Notes under the pieces: generated by a model | Databases searched by the model: none | What the model was told of the DNA's origin: nothing | The model's input: only the letters and a program-made list of their open reading frames with translations | Made by a program: the position numbers and the translations under genes | Origin: Pseudonocardia asaccharolytica DSM 44247 = NBRC 16224 | GTDB taxonomy: Bacteria; Actinomycetota; Actinomycetes; Mycobacteriales; Pseudonocardiaceae | Length of the DNA stretch: 64,000 nucleotides | NCBI RefSeq assembly: GCF_000423625.1 | Contig: NZ_AUII01000002.1 | Location: 1 to 64,000, forward strand | Direction of reading: 5' to 3' | Shown: piece after piece, positions 27,853 through 38,344 of the stretch | How the letters are laid out: each line of letters opens with the position of its first letter | Numbering within the stretch: position 1 is the first letter of the stretch

Positions 27853-29379
27853 TCAGCGCGCCACGCCGTGCTCCGCGGCCCAGTGGCGCAGCTCGGCCTC
27901 GGCCTCGCCCCGCTCCAGCGGGCCACGCTCCATCCGCACCGCGAGCAGGTGCTTGTAGGCCTTCCCGACCAACGGGCCGGGCGGGATCCCCAGCAGCTCC
28001 ATGATCTCGTTGCCGTCGAGGTCGGGCCGGATCGCGTCGAGCTCCTCCTGCTTGCGCAGCGCCTCGATCCGCTCTTCCAGAGAGTCGTAGCTGCGCTGCA
28101 ATGCGGCCGCCCGCCGCCTGTTGCGCGTCGTGCAGTCCGATCGCACCAGCCTGTGCAGCCGATCGAGCAGGGGTCCGGCGTCGGTGACGTAGCGGCGCAC
28201 CGCCGAGTCGGTCCACTCGCCCTTGCCGTACCCGTGGAATCGCAGGTGCAGGTAGACGAGCTGGGCGACATCGTCGATGACGGACTTGGGAAACCTCAGC
28301 TCACGCAACCGCTTGCGGGCCATCTTCGCCCCGACCACCTCGTGGTGGTGGAAGCTGACCCGCCCGTCGGCCTCGAATCGTCGGGTCGCAGGCTTGCCGA
28401 TGTCGTGCAGTAGCGCGGCGAGCCGCAGCACCAGGTCGGGCCCGTCGGTCTCGCGCTGGATCGCCTGCTCCATGACGACCAGCGAATGCGTGTACACATC
28501 CTTGTGCTGCATGTGTTCGTCGACGGCCAGCCGCATCGCGGGCACCTCCGGCACGACATGCTCCGCGAGCCGGGTGTCCACCATCAGCTCGATCGCGCGC
28601 CGCGGGTGATCACCGAGCATGAGCTTGGTGAACTCCGCCTGCACCCGTTCCGCGGCGATCCGCGCGAGCTCACCGGACATCTCGGTCATCGCCTGCTGCA
28701 CCCGGGGCGCGGGCGTGAAACCGAGCTGGGAGACGAACCGGGCGGCGCGCAGCATCCGCAGCGGATCGTCGGCGAAGGAGTCCTCCGGGGCCGCCGGTGT
28801 GTCCAGAATGCCGTGGGCCAGCGCGGCCAGCCCGCCGTACGGGTCGACGAAGCGCCGCTCGCCCGGCGAGCTGTGCAGCTCCACGGCCATCGCGTTGACG
28901 CTGAAGTCGCGGCGCACGAGGTCGTCGGTGATGTTGTCGCCGAACGCGACGACCGGCTTGCGACCGACGCGGTCGTAGGCGTCGGCACGGAACGTCGTGA
29001 TCTCCAGAACATGTCCGCGGCGGCGCGCACCGACGGTCCCGAAATCGATACCGGTCTCCCAGACCGCATCCGCCCAGCCCTCGAGGATCCCGAGGATCTG
29101 CGCGGGGCGGGCATCGGTGGTGAAGTCCAAATCGCGCGGCGAATCGGCCTCGTCGCGGCCCAGCAGCGCGTCCCGGACACTGCCGCCGACGAGGTAGAGC
29201 CGATGCCCCGCGGCGACGAAACGCGCGGCGAGCTCGTCGGCGACCGGCGCGATATCGAGCATCTTCACAACCGCATTCTCCTGAGCACGGCGCAACTGCG
29301 CCGTCTCGGTGTCCGGAGCGGCCTGCGAATGTCCGGACGCGAACGCCGACTTGCCGGGGATCAGCAGTGAAGAAGACAC
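27853..29379 (-). CDS. cca: CCA tRNA nucleotidyltransferase
   Basis: This 508-residue class II enzyme adds or repairs the tRNA 3' CCA end. The polymerase head has [24 protein letters not shown] and a [16 protein letters not shown] block with RRDF. A domain with [17 protein letters not shown] follows. The C-terminal half has an HD motif ([17 protein letters not shown]), as in PcnA of mycobacteria. The start is uncertain: GTG 29379, ATG 29412 and ATG 29262 (MLDIAPV, nearest the conserved core) all fit. TACACT lies 8 bp before 29379. It is divergent from a Nudix gene, as in Rv3907c-Rv3908. Confidence 0.92.
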   Translation of the reverse strand: MSSSLLIPGKSAFASGHSQAAPDTETAQLRRAQENAVVKMLDIAPVADELAARFVAAGHRLYLVGGSVRDALLGRDEADSPRDLDFTTDARPAQILGILEGWADAVWETGIDFGTVGARRRGHVLEITTFRADAYDRVGRKPVVAFGDNITDDLVRRDFSVNAMAVELHSSPGERRFVDPYGGLAALAHGILDTPAAPEDSFADDPLRMLRAARFVSQLGFTPAPRVQQAMTEMSGELARIAAERVQAEFTKLMLGDHPRRAIELMVDTRLAEHVVPEVPAMRLAVDEHMQHKDVYTHSLVVMEQAIQRETDGPDLVLRLAALLHDIGKPATRRFEADGRVSFHHHEVVGAKMARKRLRELRFPKSVIDDVAQLVYLHLRFHGYGKGEWTDSAVRRYVTDAGPLLDRLHRLVRSDCTTRNRRRAAALQRSYDSLEERIEALRKQEELDAIRPDLDGNEIMELLGIPPGPLVGKAYKHLLAVRMERGPLERGEAEAELRHWAAEHGVAR

Positions 29380-29488
29380 GGCGGGCGAGTGTAGGCGGCC
29401 CCACAGCGGCACCGCGCCACAGATCCGGTCACCGGTTGCGCGGTGTGTACACGATGGGGCGGCCTCGCGTCCTCGTTACCATCGCCAT

Positions 29489-29983
29489 ATGTCCACCTCA
29501 CGCGGCCGCTCGGGAGGGCGCCGCGCGGGGCGTCCGAACAGTCGTCGCCGTCGGCTGCGCACGGTGGCCGAGACATCCGCCGGTGGACTCGTCGTCGACC
29601 ACCACCACGGCACGGCCGCCGTGATCGGCCGCCTCGACCGTCGCGGCCGGTTGCTCTGGTCGCTCCCGAAGGGCCATATCGAGGCCGGTGAGACCGCCGA
29701 GGAGGCCGCGGTGCGCGAGGTCGAGGAGGAGACCGGCATCATCGGCCGCGTGGTCGCACCATTGGGCACCATCGACTTCTGGTTCGTCGCCGAGGACCGC
29801 CGCGTGCACAAGACCGTGCACCACTTCCTGATGCGCGCGCTGGGCGGCGAGCTGTCCGATTCCGACGTCGAGGTGTCCGAGGTGGCATGGGTGCCGCTGG
29901 ACGAACTGGAATCCCTGCTGGCCTACGCCGATGAACGTCGGCTGATCCGGCGGGCGACCGAACTGCTGGAGGAGACGGCGTGA
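29489..29983 (+). CDS. NUDIX hydrolase (MutT4-type position)
   Basis: This 164-residue protein has a basic N-terminus, a TSAGGLVVD strand, [20 protein letters not shown] and EEETGI (complete Nudix box), then [10 protein letters not shown]. The place between cca and DUF6049 equals Rv3908 (mutT4). The substrate is a nucleoside-diphosphate derivative, not defined by sequence. ATG 29489 follows TACCAT by 6 bp, so it is probably leaderless. It overlaps DUF6049 by 4 bp. Confidence 0.9.
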   Translation: MSTSRGRSGGRRAGRPNSRRRRLRTVAETSAGGLVVDHHHGTAAVIGRLDRRGRLLWSLPKGHIEAGETAEEAAVREVEEETGIIGRVVAPLGTIDFWFVAEDRRVHKTVHHFLMRALGGELSDSDVEVSEVAWVPLDELESLLAYADERRLIRRATELLEETA

Positions 29984-32388
29984 GACTGGTCGCGGCCATG
30001 GCCGCGATCGCACTGCTACTGCTCGCCGGACCGCTGACCGGTGCGGCGCGCGCCGCGACGCCTGCGCTCGGCGCCCCCGCCGAGGCCCCGGTATCCGGCT
30101 CGCCGCTCACGCTCGTCCTCGAACAGGTGACACCGCGACTGGTCACCGCCGACGGCCCGGAGACGATCACCGTGGCCGGAACGCTTGTCAACAACGGGCC
30201 GGTCGCCGTCGACGAGATCGAGATCCGGCTGCAGCGCGGGGACGAGTTGCGCACCGAAGGCGAGATCCGCACCGCGATCGAGGGCAGCGCGGCCGCCGAT
30301 GCGGTCACCCCGCAGTTCACCGATCTCCCGGGAGTGCTGGTGCCGGGTGAGCACATCCCCGTGCGCTTCACCATGCCGCTACGCGGCGACCCCGGCACCG
30401 GTCTCGCGCTGTCCCAGCCCGGCGTCTACGAGCTGCTCGTCAACGTCAACGGCATGCCCGCGGGCGGTGCGCGGGCCCGGCTGGCCGCGGTCCGCATGCT
30501 GCTCCCGGTGCTGTCGCTGCCCCCGGACCCGGCCGCGGGCGCATCCCTCGGCAGCGCCTCCACCCGGACGCCGACCACGCCCTTCACGCTGCTCTATCCG
30601 ATCGCCGATGCGCCCCGGCGGCTTCCGGGTGTCCCCGGCGAGATCACCACCCTCACCGATGACGACCTCGCCGACTCCTTCGCTCCCGGGGGGCGGCTCA
30701 ACGGCCTCGTCGCGGCGCTCGCCCAGCGCGCCCCGGTCGGTTCGCGGGTGCGCGAGGCCACCTGCCTCGCCGTCGATCCGGACCTGGTCCAGACGGCTGC
30801 CGCGATGCGCGACGGCTACCAGGTCCGCGCTCCGGACGGCACCCGTACCCCGGGCCGGGGCGCGGCAGCGGCGGGCAGCTGGCTCGATGCGCTCGCCGCG
30901 ACCGCTCGCGGCAGCTGCGTGCTCGCGCTGCCGATGGCCGACGCGGACCTCGTCGCGCTCACCCGCGGTGGTCTCACGGAACGCGCCGCGCAGGCCGTGA
31001 CCGACGGCCGCGAGCTGCTCACCGAGGCGCTCGGCACCCCCGTTCTCGACGGAACGCTCTGGCCCGTCGACGGGCTGCTCGACGAACCCACCCTTGCCGC
31101 CGTCGGCACCACCAGCGCCGCCTCCACCAGCACGTTCGTGCTTTCCGCCGAGGGCATCGAGCGGAGCCGGACCACCACGACGACCGGGGTGGTGCGCATC
31201 GCCGCCGCCCAGCCCGGCGAGACCGCCGTGCTCATCGATCCGCTGCTCAACCGGGCCGCCGTCGAGCACGCCGGACCGGGCTCGGCCCGAGACTCCGACA
31301 GCGAGACCGGGGCCGTTCCCACGACCAGTACCGCGGCCGGGACGTCGACACCCCTGTCGACGCAGGACATCATCGGGGCGCTCCTCTTCCGGGCCCAGCA
31401 GGGCCCGAGGGCCGATGCGAGCGGCCCGCTCGTCCTCGCCCCGCCACACCAGTGGGCCGCCGACGGGACCGGCGCCGACGCGCTGCTGTCGGCTGTCAGC
31501 CGGATGCTGGACGAGACGCTGCTGCAGCCGCGGGCGCTCGCGACCGGGGTTGCCACGGGCCCGGCGGCGGCTTCCGGTTCGCGGCGGCTGTTCTATCCGG
31601 TCCGCGCGGGCGCCCGCGAGATCCCGCCCGCCGTGATCGACAGGGTCCGCACCGTCGGTGACGAGGTGGAACGGCTGCGCGGCGCCGCGGAGATCGAACC
31701 GGGAGTGGGGGTCAGCCCGGCCGAGGTCTTCGACCCGGTGATGCGGGCCACGCTGCGGGCGACATCCGCGGCCTGGCGTGGGTATCCCGATCTCGCCGAG
31801 CGGAGCATGACCCTGATCTCCGACCGGATCGGTGAGCTGCGGTCCTCGGTGCGGGTGCTCGAGCCGCCGGGTCCCTATTCGCTGGGCACCAACGAGGCGC
31901 CGCTGCTGCTCACCGTCGCCAACGGCCTCCCGGTCGCGATGAAGGTACGGGTCGAGCTCCGCAGTACCGCCGGCCTGAAGGTGGCGCCGATCCCGCAGCA
32001 GCGGGTGCCGCCATTGGGTCGGATCCAGGTCCGGGTGAACGCCGAGGTCACCCGCTCCGGACAGTTCGCGGTCGATGCCACGGTGCGTACCCCGGACGGC
32101 GGCGCGCTCGGTCCGCCGACCCGGCTGCAGGTCCGCTCCACGGCCTACGGCACGATCACCGTGTGGCTGACCGGGGTCGCCGGGGTGCTGCTCGTGGTGC
32201 TCGTCGTCCGCCGGATGCTGCGCCGGGACCACCGGAAGGGCGGTGCGCCCGCGCCATCCCGCCTTCGCCCGGTCGAGCCCGATCCCGGCGGTGGCGCACC
32301 CCGGCCGGCGGCCTCCGACCCGTCCCGCCCGACGCGTCCAGGGCCCGGACCGGCAGCGCCGCCCCGGGTGCCGACCCAGCGCCCCTGA
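29980..32388 (+). CDS. DUF6049 family secreted/membrane protein
   Basis: This 802-residue protein has a signal peptide (about 1-26, [19 protein letters not shown]), a large extracellular region and one C-terminal helix ([22 protein letters not shown]) before a Pro-rich cytoplasmic tail. It is equivalent in place to Rv3909. It is normally encoded directly upstream of murJ, suggesting a role with the lipid II flippase or wall assembly. Here the gene is intact, yet murJ does not follow. The start overlaps the Nudix stop (GTGA). Confidence 0.85.
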   Translation: MRLVAAMAAIALLLLAGPLTGAARAATPALGAPAEAPVSGSPLTLVLEQVTPRLVTADGPETITVAGTLVNNGPVAVDEIEIRLQRGDELRTEGEIRTAIEGSAAADAVTPQFTDLPGVLVPGEHIPVRFTMPLRGDPGTGLALSQPGVYELLVNVNGMPAGGARARLAAVRMLLPVLSLPPDPAAGASLGSASTRTPTTPFTLLYPIADAPRRLPGVPGEITTLTDDDLADSFAPGGRLNGLVAALAQRAPVGSRVREATCLAVDPDLVQTAAAMRDGYQVRAPDGTRTPGRGAAAAGSWLDALAATARGSCVLALPMADADLVALTRGGLTERAAQAVTDGRELLTEALGTPVLDGTLWPVDGLLDEPTLAAVGTTSAASTSTFVLSAEGIERSRTTTTTGVVRIAAAQPGETAVLIDPLLNRAAVEHAGPGSARDSDSETGAVPTTSTAAGTSTPLSTQDIIGALLFRAQQGPRADASGPLVLAPPHQWAADGTGADALLSAVSRMLDETLLQPRALATGVATGPAAASGSRRLFYPVRAGAREIPPAVIDRVRTVGDEVERLRGAAEIEPGVGVSPAEVFDPVMRATLRATSAAWRGYPDLAERSMTLISDRIGELRSSVRVLEPPGPYSLGTNEAPLLLTVANGLPVAMKVRVELRSTAGLKVAPIPQQRVPPLGRIQVRVNAEVTRSGQFAVDATVRTPDGGALGPPTRLQVRSTAYGTITVWLTGVAGVLLVVLVVRRMLRRDHRKGGAPAPSRLRPVEPDPGGGAPRPAASDPSRPTRPGPGPAAPPRVPTQRP

Positions 32389-32519
32389 CCTGCCCTGACG
32401 AGATTCTGCTTACCCCGATCGCGTCGAACTCGTCGCGAAACGCTTCGCTGCCGTAGCCTGGCTCCGGGGCGTCGGGACCGGGCGGGATCGTGCTGCTCGG
32501 AGGGGGGAGGTCAGCGCTG

Positions 32520-34172
32520 GTGAGCGGGCAGACGGAGCAGCCGCCCGCAATCGCGCGGAGCATGACGGCCGCCAGGGTGCCAGAGCAGAACCGGGTCGAC
32601 GACGACCGCAACGGCCGCCCGCCGCGTCCTGGGCCGATCCGGACCGGGCCGGGGTCGATGCTCGTCGGCCGCTACCGGCTGCACGCCCGGGTGGGCGCGG
32701 AACCGCGTACGGGCGCCGAGTTCTGGCAGGCCGAGGACATCGTGCTGCAGCGGGACGTCGCCGTGACCGTGCTGCGCAGACTCGCCGGCGACCTGGATTC
32801 CGATGATCCCGACGGCACCGCCCGTGCGGGCGAGATGATCGTCCGCACGCTGCGGGCGGGCTGCTTCGAACATCCGGGCTGTGCCCGGCTGCTGGATGTG
32901 CTGGCCCCCGGCGCGGCAGGCATGCCCGCGGACGTCCTCGGCGCCGCGGTCGCCGAATGGGTGCCCGGCCACAGCCTGACCGAGTTCGTCTCGGGTGGCC
33001 TGATCAGGCCGCTCAAGGCGGCCCGGATCGTCGAGCCGCTGGCCGCCGCCGCGGAGGCCGCGCACCACCGGGGCCTCACCCTCGGCTGCGACGACGCGCA
33101 GCGGATCCGGATCACGCCCGACGGACGCGCCCAGCTCTGTTTCCTGCTGACCCGTCCCGACCTGAGCCCGGCCGACGATGTGCGCGGCCTCGGCGCGCTG
33201 CTCTACGCGCTGCTCACCTCGACGTGGCCGCTGTCGGCCGCAGATGCTGCCCGCGTCGGGCTGGCCACGGCCGAACGGGCCGCCGACGGGAGCGGACCGA
33301 TCGCGCCGTCGGCGTTGCGGCCCGGGGTGCCGATCGAGCTCGATGCGCTGACCAGCGGCACTCTCGGCTCGTCCGAGGACCCGGTCGGGCGCGTGCGCAC
33401 GGCGGCGGCGGTGCACCAGACGCTCGCCGAGGTACTGGCCGAAGCCGATCGGAATGCGCTGTTCCCGCCGGTGCACGACGGCGTACCGCCCGAGCCGGAG
33501 GACGTCTGGCAGGACGGCGGGCGCCGCAGACCGACTCCCGACCCGGGACGCCGCCGCAAGCTCGCGATCGGACTGGCCGTGCTCGGTGCGGGCATGCTCA
33601 TCGTCCTCGGATACCTGGGCGTGCAGCTCGGCTCGATGTTCGGTGACTCCCCGGGGCCGCGGATCGTGATCAGCAATCCGGTGCCGCCGTCCGGCGCCGC
33701 CGACGAACCCACCCCGGCCGATGACACGAGGAGGTCGGTGGCCGCCGCCGGCGTCGAGGTCTTCGACCCCACCGGGAGCCCCGACAACATCGGGCACATC
33801 TCCCGGGTGATCGACGGCAACAACTCGACGAGCTGGCGCACGTACTCCTACAAACAGCAGTTCCCCGCGCTCAAACCGGGTGTCGGGATCATGGTCTCGT
33901 TCGCATCGGCGGTGCAGCTGTCGAGCCTGTCGATCGACTCGCCGAGCCCGGGCAGCGTCGTGCAGATCCGCTCGGCGACCGCTGGCGATGCCAAGTTCAA
34001 CGAGACCGTGCCGATCACTCAGGTCACCCTGAGACCGGGAGTGACACCGGTGTCGCTGGCGGACAGCCAGCCGGTGCAGCATCTGCTGGTCTGGATCACC
34101 AAGCTCGGTGGTGGTGGGGAGGAGAACACCACCGAGATCAACGAGCTGCGGTTCCAGCGGGTCGGCGACTGA
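32520..34172 (+). CDS. Membrane pseudokinase with extracellular discoidin-like domain (MurJ partner type)
   Basis: This 550-residue protein has a kinase-like fold at about 50-310. The kinase residues are lost: the VAIK lysine is Thr83 (DVAVTVL), HRD is HRG (183-185) and no DFG is seen, so it is a pseudokinase. A transmembrane helix lies at about 348-370. The external C-domain (about 405-550) resembles a F5/8-type carbohydrate-binding fold (VIDGNNSTSWRTYSY). In M. tuberculosis these parts are the C-terminal half of Rv3910, fused behind MurJ and bound by FhaA. Here they stand alone with no flippase. GTG at 32520 follows GGAGG. Confidence 0.85.
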   Translation: MSGQTEQPPAIARSMTAARVPEQNRVDDDRNGRPPRPGPIRTGPGSMLVGRYRLHARVGAEPRTGAEFWQAEDIVLQRDVAVTVLRRLAGDLDSDDPDGTARAGEMIVRTLRAGCFEHPGCARLLDVLAPGAAGMPADVLGAAVAEWVPGHSLTEFVSGGLIRPLKAARIVEPLAAAAEAAHHRGLTLGCDDAQRIRITPDGRAQLCFLLTRPDLSPADDVRGLGALLYALLTSTWPLSAADAARVGLATAERAADGSGPIAPSALRPGVPIELDALTSGTLGSSEDPVGRVRTAAAVHQTLAEVLAEADRNALFPPVHDGVPPEPEDVWQDGGRRRPTPDPGRRRKLAIGLAVLGAGMLIVLGYLGVQLGSMFGDSPGPRIVISNPVPPSGAADEPTPADDTRRSVAAAGVEVFDPTGSPDNIGHISRVIDGNNSTSWRTYSYKQQFPALKPGVGIMVSFASAVQLSSLSIDSPSPGSVVQIRSATAGDAKFNETVPITQVTLRPGVTPVSLADSQPVQHLLVWITKLGGGGEENTTEINELRFQRVGD

Positions 34173-34178
34173 GGCGTC

Positions 34179-34210
34179 GAGCTCTCCGAAACGGCGAGTT
34201 CTCCGAAACG
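34179..34210 (+). repeat. Two 15-bp near-identical direct repeats upstream of sigM
   Basis: GAGCTCTCCGAAACG (34179-34193) and GAGTTCTCCGAAACG (34196-34210) differ at one base and repeat every 17 bp. They lie 40-70 bp upstream of the sigM start and could be a binding site. Confidence 0.7.
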
Positions 34211-34248
34211 CCCACGGGGGGCATGCGGGCCGACCTAGTCTCCGGCTC

Positions 34249-34800
34249 GTGCCCGCGCCGAGCCGCTCCGACCACGAGCTGGTCGCGGCCCACCGGGGCG
34301 GGGATCGGCGGGCGTTCGACGAGCTCGTGCGCCGGCACGGGGATCGGATGTGGGCGGTGGCGGTCCGGACCTTGCGACACTCCGACGACGCCGCCGACGC
34401 CGTGCAGGAGGCGCTGGTGGCGGCCTACCGCCGGATCGACGGCTTCCGCGGAGAGGCGGCCGTCGCCACTTGGCTGCACCGCATCCTGGTCAACGTCTGC
34501 ATCGACCGGCTCCGCCGCGAACGGGCCCACCCGACCGTACCCTGGCCGGAGCGGGACGTGCCCGACCGCCGCGACGACCCCGTCCGGGAGGTCACCACCC
34601 GGCTCGACGTGGACGAGGCGCTGGCTCTGCTTCCCGTGGACCAGCGGCTGGCGATCGAGCTCGTCGACGTGCAGGGGTGGCCGGTGGCCGACGCCGCGAC
34701 GATCTTGCAGGTCGCACCGGGCACGGTGAAGAGCCGCTGCGCGCGTGGCAGGCTCCGGCTCGCCCGGTTGCTCGGCCATCTGCGGGAGGGGGATCGGTGA
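34249..34800 (+). CDS. sigM: ECF RNA polymerase sigma factor, SigM type
   Basis: This 183-residue ECF factor has region 2 (AFDELVRRHGDRMWAVAVRTL, DAADAVQEALVAAYRRIDGF, TWLHRILVNVCIDRLRRER) and region 4 (LPVDQRLAIELVDVQGWPVADAATIL, APGTVKSRCARGRLRLARLL). Its place before an anti-sigma gene and trxB is that of Rv3911. GTG at 34249 follows TAGTCT closely (probably leaderless); the longer frame from 34108 overlaps the pseudokinase. It is coupled to the anti-sigma gene by GTGA. Confidence 0.93.
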   Translation: MPAPSRSDHELVAAHRGGDRRAFDELVRRHGDRMWAVAVRTLRHSDDAADAVQEALVAAYRRIDGFRGEAAVATWLHRILVNVCIDRLRRERAHPTVPWPERDVPDRRDDPVREVTTRLDVDEALALLPVDQRLAIELVDVQGWPVADAATILQVAPGTVKSRCARGRLRLARLLGHLREGDR

Positions 34801-35450
34801 CCGGCTCGCCCGACCCGGTCCGGCTCGCGGAGCTCGACGCCGGGCTGCTGGACCAGGAGGAGGCCGCCGCCGAGCGCGCCCGCGCCGCCGCCGACCCGAA
34901 CGCGGCCGCCGTCCTCGACGCTCTCGCCGCCACCCGCGCGGAGCTCGCCGCGCTACCTCGTCCGACGCTGCCGCCCCCGGTTCGCGCCCGGCTCCGCGTC
35001 GCGCTGGATGCCGCGGCCGCCCGCCGGACGTCCGCGACCCGCCGCAGGCTCCTCGACACCCGGCGCAGGCTCCTCGCCACAGCCGCGACGCTGGTCGGCC
35101 TCGCCGCGACGACGGCCGGGATCGTGGGCCCCGGACCGGTAGCCGGGCCACGCCCCGCGCTCGCGCTGCACGCGGCCGAGCTGCCTTCGGTGGCCGCGGG
35201 CGCCATCGGCACCACCGATCTCGGTCCGCTCACCGACGCCGCCCGGCGCGCTGCCTGCCTGCGCACGGCCGGCGTCCCGGGGCCGCACGAGCCGGTGCTG
35301 GGCGGACGACCGGTGGTGCTCGACGAGCGGCCGGGGACGCTGCTGGTCCTCCCGACCGGTGCGCTCGGCAGCTTCCGGGTGCTGGTCGTTGACCGCGGCT
35401 GCGGGCCCGCGGGGGGCACGGTCCTCGCCGAGCGCACCGTTTCCCGGTGA
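34797..35450 (+). CDS. Putative anti-sigma factor for SigM
   Basis: This 217-residue protein has a charged Ala-rich cytosolic N-half (about 1-85), one hydrophobic segment (RLLATAATLVGLAATTAGIVG) and an outer C-half containing CLRTAGVPG and DRGCG cysteines. It shows little direct homology. Its overlap with sigM, single helix and place (as Rv3912) support an anti-sigma role. Start GTG 34797 overlaps the sigM TGA. Confidence 0.7.
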   Translation: MTGSPDPVRLAELDAGLLDQEEAAAERARAAADPNAAAVLDALAATRAELAALPRPTLPPPVRARLRVALDAAAARRTSATRRRLLDTRRRLLATAATLVGLAATTAGIVGPGPVAGPRPALALHAAELPSVAAGAIGTTDLGPLTDAARRAACLRTAGVPGPHEPVLGGRPVVLDERPGTLLVLPTGALGSFRVLVVDRGCGPAGGTVLAERTVSR

Positions 35451-35487
35451 CCGCCGTCATACCAGCGGTGACCGAGCGTCCGAACCC

Positions 35488-35513
35488 GGAATGACCGCTC
35501 CTAGGATCGCGTT
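35488..35513 (+). promoter_or_regulatory. SigR/SigH-type promoter of trxB-trxA
   Basis: GGAAT (35488-35492) and GTT (35511-35513) are separated by exactly 18 bp, the consensus of the thiol-stress sigma factors SigR (Streptomyces) and SigH (mycobacteria). It lies 66 bp upstream of trxB, a known SigR/SigH target. Confidence 0.72.
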
Positions 35514-35578
35514 GTGCCGACCGAGCGGCAGACCTGCCCGCAGCGCTGCCGGAACCCGGCGAGGAAGGAAGGCCATCG

Positions 35579-36583
35579 GTGACCACCACCGACAAGGTGC
35601 ACGAGCTGATCATCATCGGATCCGGCCCGGCCGGATACACCGCGGCGATCTATGCCGCACGGGCCCAGCTGGCCCCGCTGGTGTTCGAGGGCTCACAGTT
35701 CGGTGGGGCGTTGATGACCACGACCGACGTGGAGAACTACCCCGGCTTCACCGACGGGATCATGGGCCCCGAGCTGATGGAGCAGATGCGCGGCCAGGCC
35801 AAGCGCTTCGGGGCCGAGCTGCGCCCCGAGGACGTCGAGGCCGTGAACCTGACCGGGGAGATCAAGGAGGTCACGGCGAGCGGGGTCATCTACCGCGCGA
35901 GGGCGGTCGTCCTCGCGATGGGCGCCGCGGCTCGCTACCTCGGCGTTCCGGGCGAGCAGGCCCTGCTCGGCCACGGCGTGAGCTCGTGCGCGACCTGTGA
36001 CGGGTTCTTCTTCCGCGACCAGGACATCGCCGTCGTCGGCGGCGGTGACTCCGCGATGGAGGAGGCCACGTTCCTCACCCGGTTCGCCCGGACCGTGACG
36101 ATCATCCATCGGCGCGACGAGTTCCGCGCCTCGAAGATCATGCTCGAGCGGGCGGAGAACGACCCGAAGATCCGTTGGCGGACCAATGCCGAGATCGTCG
36201 AGGTCATCGGTGACGGCAGCGTGACGCAGCTGCGGCTGCGGGACACCAGGTCCGGCGAGGAGTCCACCCTGGATGCGACCGGTATGTTCGTCGCGATCGG
36301 TCATGACCCGCGCAGCGAGCTCGTGCGTGACGTGCTGGAGACCGACGAGAGCGGCTACATCAAGGTGGCCGCGCCGAGCACCAAAACCCGGATCCCCGGC
36401 GTTTTCGCCTGCGGCGACCTCGTCGACCACACCTACCGGCAGGCCGTGACCGCGGCCGGCTCGGGTTGCAGCGCCGCGATCGACGCCGAACGCTGGCTCG
36501 CCGAGGCGCCGATTCCGGCCGAGCTCGTCGGCGGGGGCTACGGCTCCGCTCCGGTCGAGGCCGCGGCCGTCAGCAAGAGCTGA
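35579..36583 (+). CDS. trxB: Thioredoxin reductase
   Basis: This 334-residue flavoenzyme moves electrons from NADPH through FAD to thioredoxin. It has the FAD loop [18 protein letters not shown], redox centre CATC (Cys137, Cys140), NADPH site [15 protein letters not shown] and the second FAD block [26 protein letters not shown] at 35579 follows GAGGAAGGAAGG. trxA follows 43 bp later, so the system is complete. A SigR/SigH-type promoter lies upstream. Confidence 0.97.
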   Translation: MTTTDKVHELIIIGSGPAGYTAAIYAARAQLAPLVFEGSQFGGALMTTTDVENYPGFTDGIMGPELMEQMRGQAKRFGAELRPEDVEAVNLTGEIKEVTASGVIYRARAVVLAMGAAARYLGVPGEQALLGHGVSSCATCDGFFFRDQDIAVVGGGDSAMEEATFLTRFARTVTIIHRRDEFRASKIMLERAENDPKIRWRTNAEIVEVIGDGSVTQLRLRDTRSGEESTLDATGMFVAIGHDPRSELVRDVLETDESGYIKVAAPSTKTRIPGVFACGDLVDHTYRQAVTAAGSGCSAAIDAERWLAEAPIPAELVGGGYGSAPVEAAAVSKS

Positions 36584-36626
36584 CCATCGATATCGGCATG
36601 ACCATCTTCGCGAAGGGAAGATTCTG

Positions 36627-36956
36627 ATGGGCAACAACACCGTGGACGTCACCGACGCCTCGTTCGAGGCCGACGTCCTGAAGAGCGACAAGACCGTGCT
36701 GGTCGACTTCTGGGCGGCCTGGTGCGGTCCGTGCAAGATGGTTGCCCCGGTCCTCGACGAGATCGCAGGCGAGCACGCCGACTCGCTCACGGTCGCCAAG
36801 CTCGATATCGACGCCAACCCGGCCACCGCCCGTGACTACCAGGTCATGTCGATCCCCACGATGATCCTGTTCCAGGACGGCAAACCGGTGAAGCAGATCG
36901 TCGGCGCGAAGCCGAAGGCCGCGCTGCTTGCAGATCTGGCCGACTATCTGGGCTGA
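36627..36956 (+). CDS. trxA: Thioredoxin
   Basis: This 109-residue disulfide reductase has active site WCGPC (Cys33, Cys36) in VLVDFWAAWCGPCKMVAPVL and the cis-Pro loop MSIPTMILF. It reduces cytosolic protein disulfides using TrxB. GAAGGGAAG precedes the ATG. A terminator hairpin follows, closing the trxB-trxA operon. Confidence 0.97.
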   Translation: MGNNTVDVTDASFEADVLKSDKTVLVDFWAAWCGPCKMVAPVLDEIAGEHADSLTVAKLDIDANPATARDYQVMSIPTMILFQDGKPVKQIVGAKPKAALLADLADYLG

Positions 36957-36981
36957 TTCACCCACACGATGTAGGTGAGGC

Positions 36982-37022
36982 GTGTCCCGGTCGCGGATTG
37001 CGGCCGGGACACGCGTGTTTTT
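36982..37022 (+). terminator. Rho-independent terminator of trxBA
   Basis: GTGTCCCGG (36982-36990) pairs perfectly with CCGGGACAC (37004-37012). GCGTGTTTTT follows. Confidence 0.85.
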
Positions 37023-37150
37023 CCCACCGCCGTCCCCGGCCGCGGGTCGGCAGGGCACAATGGGCGCTGCGGCCAGCGGTCGAACCGGGGCCAGGACGTG
37101 CAGGGCAGGAAGGCGCCGCTCGCGCGGCACGACAATCGAGCGAGGGGTGC

Positions 37151-38317
37151 ATGCAGCTGCTCCGCCGCGGGGACAGCGGTCCGGCAGTCGCCGAGATCCG
37201 AACGATGCTGACGGGGTACGGATTGCTGCCCGACGTTCCGGGTGGCCGGAATCACGGCGCCGCCGCCCAGTTCGATCGCGACGTCGAGGATGCCGTCCGC
37301 GCGTTCCAGCAGCGCCGCGGGCTCATCACCGACGGGATCATCGGGCCGTCGACGTATCGCGCGCTGCGCGAGGCGCGCTGGAATCTGGGCGATCGTATGC
37401 TCGCCTTGATGATCTCCGCACCGATGAGCGGCGACGACGTCTTCGCGCTGCAGGAGCGGCTCCTCGAGCTCGGCTACGACGTCGGCCGTCCTGGTGGAGT
37501 GTTCGACGAGCAGACCGAGCACGGGTTGCGCGCCTTCCAGCGCGACTACGGACTGACCCCCGACGGGGTCTGCGGGCCGCAGACGCTGCGGGCGCTGCGG
37601 CAGCTGGGCCGCAAGGTGACCGGCGGCCGTCCGGGTCTGCTGCGCGAGCAGGAGCTGTTGCGCAGGGCAGGTCCTCGGCTGCGCGGAAAACGCATCGTCA
37701 TCGATCCCGGGCACGGGGGCGCCGATACCGGCGTGACCGTGGCCGGGATCACCGAGGCCGATCTGATGTGGGATCTCGCTCGCCGGCTCGTCGGGCGCAT
37801 GTCGGCCACCGGGATGGAGGCGTTGCTGTCGCGCCAGGAGAACTCCTGCCCCCCCGAGAGTGACCGGGCCGCGTTCGCCAACGCCGCGGGCGCCGACCTG
37901 GTGCTGTCACTGCACACCGACGCGAACCGCAGCATGCGGGCCGAAGGTCTCGCGACGTTCCATTTCGGTAACGGCTCCGGCGCGACGTCGACAGTCGGGG
38001 AGGCGCTCGCCGGTCTGATCCAGCGGGAGCTCCTCATCCGCACCTCGCTGCTCGACTGCTGCAGCCAGCCCCGGACCTGGGAGCTGCTGCGGCTGACCCG
38101 GATGCCTGCCGTACGCGTCGAGGTCGGGTACCTGACCAATCTCGATGATCGACGAAAGCTGCTCGATCCGGGGTTCCGCGATGTGGTGGCCGAAGGCATC
38201 CTCGTCGGGGTCAAGCGGCTCTATCTGCTCGGCCAGAACGACCAGCCGACCGGAACGTTCACCTTCTCCGACGTCCTGGCTCGCGAGCTCGGCCGCAACG
38301 AGGCCAGAGCGATGTGA
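37151..38317 (+). CDS. cwlM: N-acetylmuramoyl-L-alanine amidase-fold protein CwlM
   Basis: This 388-residue protein has two peptidoglycan-binding repeats (about 1-80, AVRAFQQRRGLITDGIIGPSTY; about 85-155, GLRAFQRDYGLTPDGVCGPQT). The Amidase_3 domain follows with zinc ligands in DPGHGGADTG, ITEADL, SLHTDAN and VEVGYLTN. There is no signal peptide. In mycobacteria CwlM is a cytosolic, PknB-phosphorylated activator of MurA, and its place after trxA is the same (Rv3915). All four catalytic-type residues are retained here. ATG at 37151 is chosen; upstream sequence in the frame is not conserved. Confidence 0.9.
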   Translation: MQLLRRGDSGPAVAEIRTMLTGYGLLPDVPGGRNHGAAAQFDRDVEDAVRAFQQRRGLITDGIIGPSTYRALREARWNLGDRMLALMISAPMSGDDVFALQERLLELGYDVGRPGGVFDEQTEHGLRAFQRDYGLTPDGVCGPQTLRALRQLGRKVTGGRPGLLREQELLRRAGPRLRGKRIVIDPGHGGADTGVTVAGITEADLMWDLARRLVGRMSATGMEALLSRQENSCPPESDRAAFANAAGADLVLSLHTDANRSMRAEGLATFHFGNGSGATSTVGEALAGLIQRELLIRTSLLDCCSQPRTWELLRLTRMPAVRVEVGYLTNLDDRRKLLDPGFRDVVAEGILVGVKRLYLLGQNDQPTGTFTFSDVLARELGRNEARAM

Positions 38318-38344
38318 GCGTCGCGGCGGCCCCGACCGGGGACA

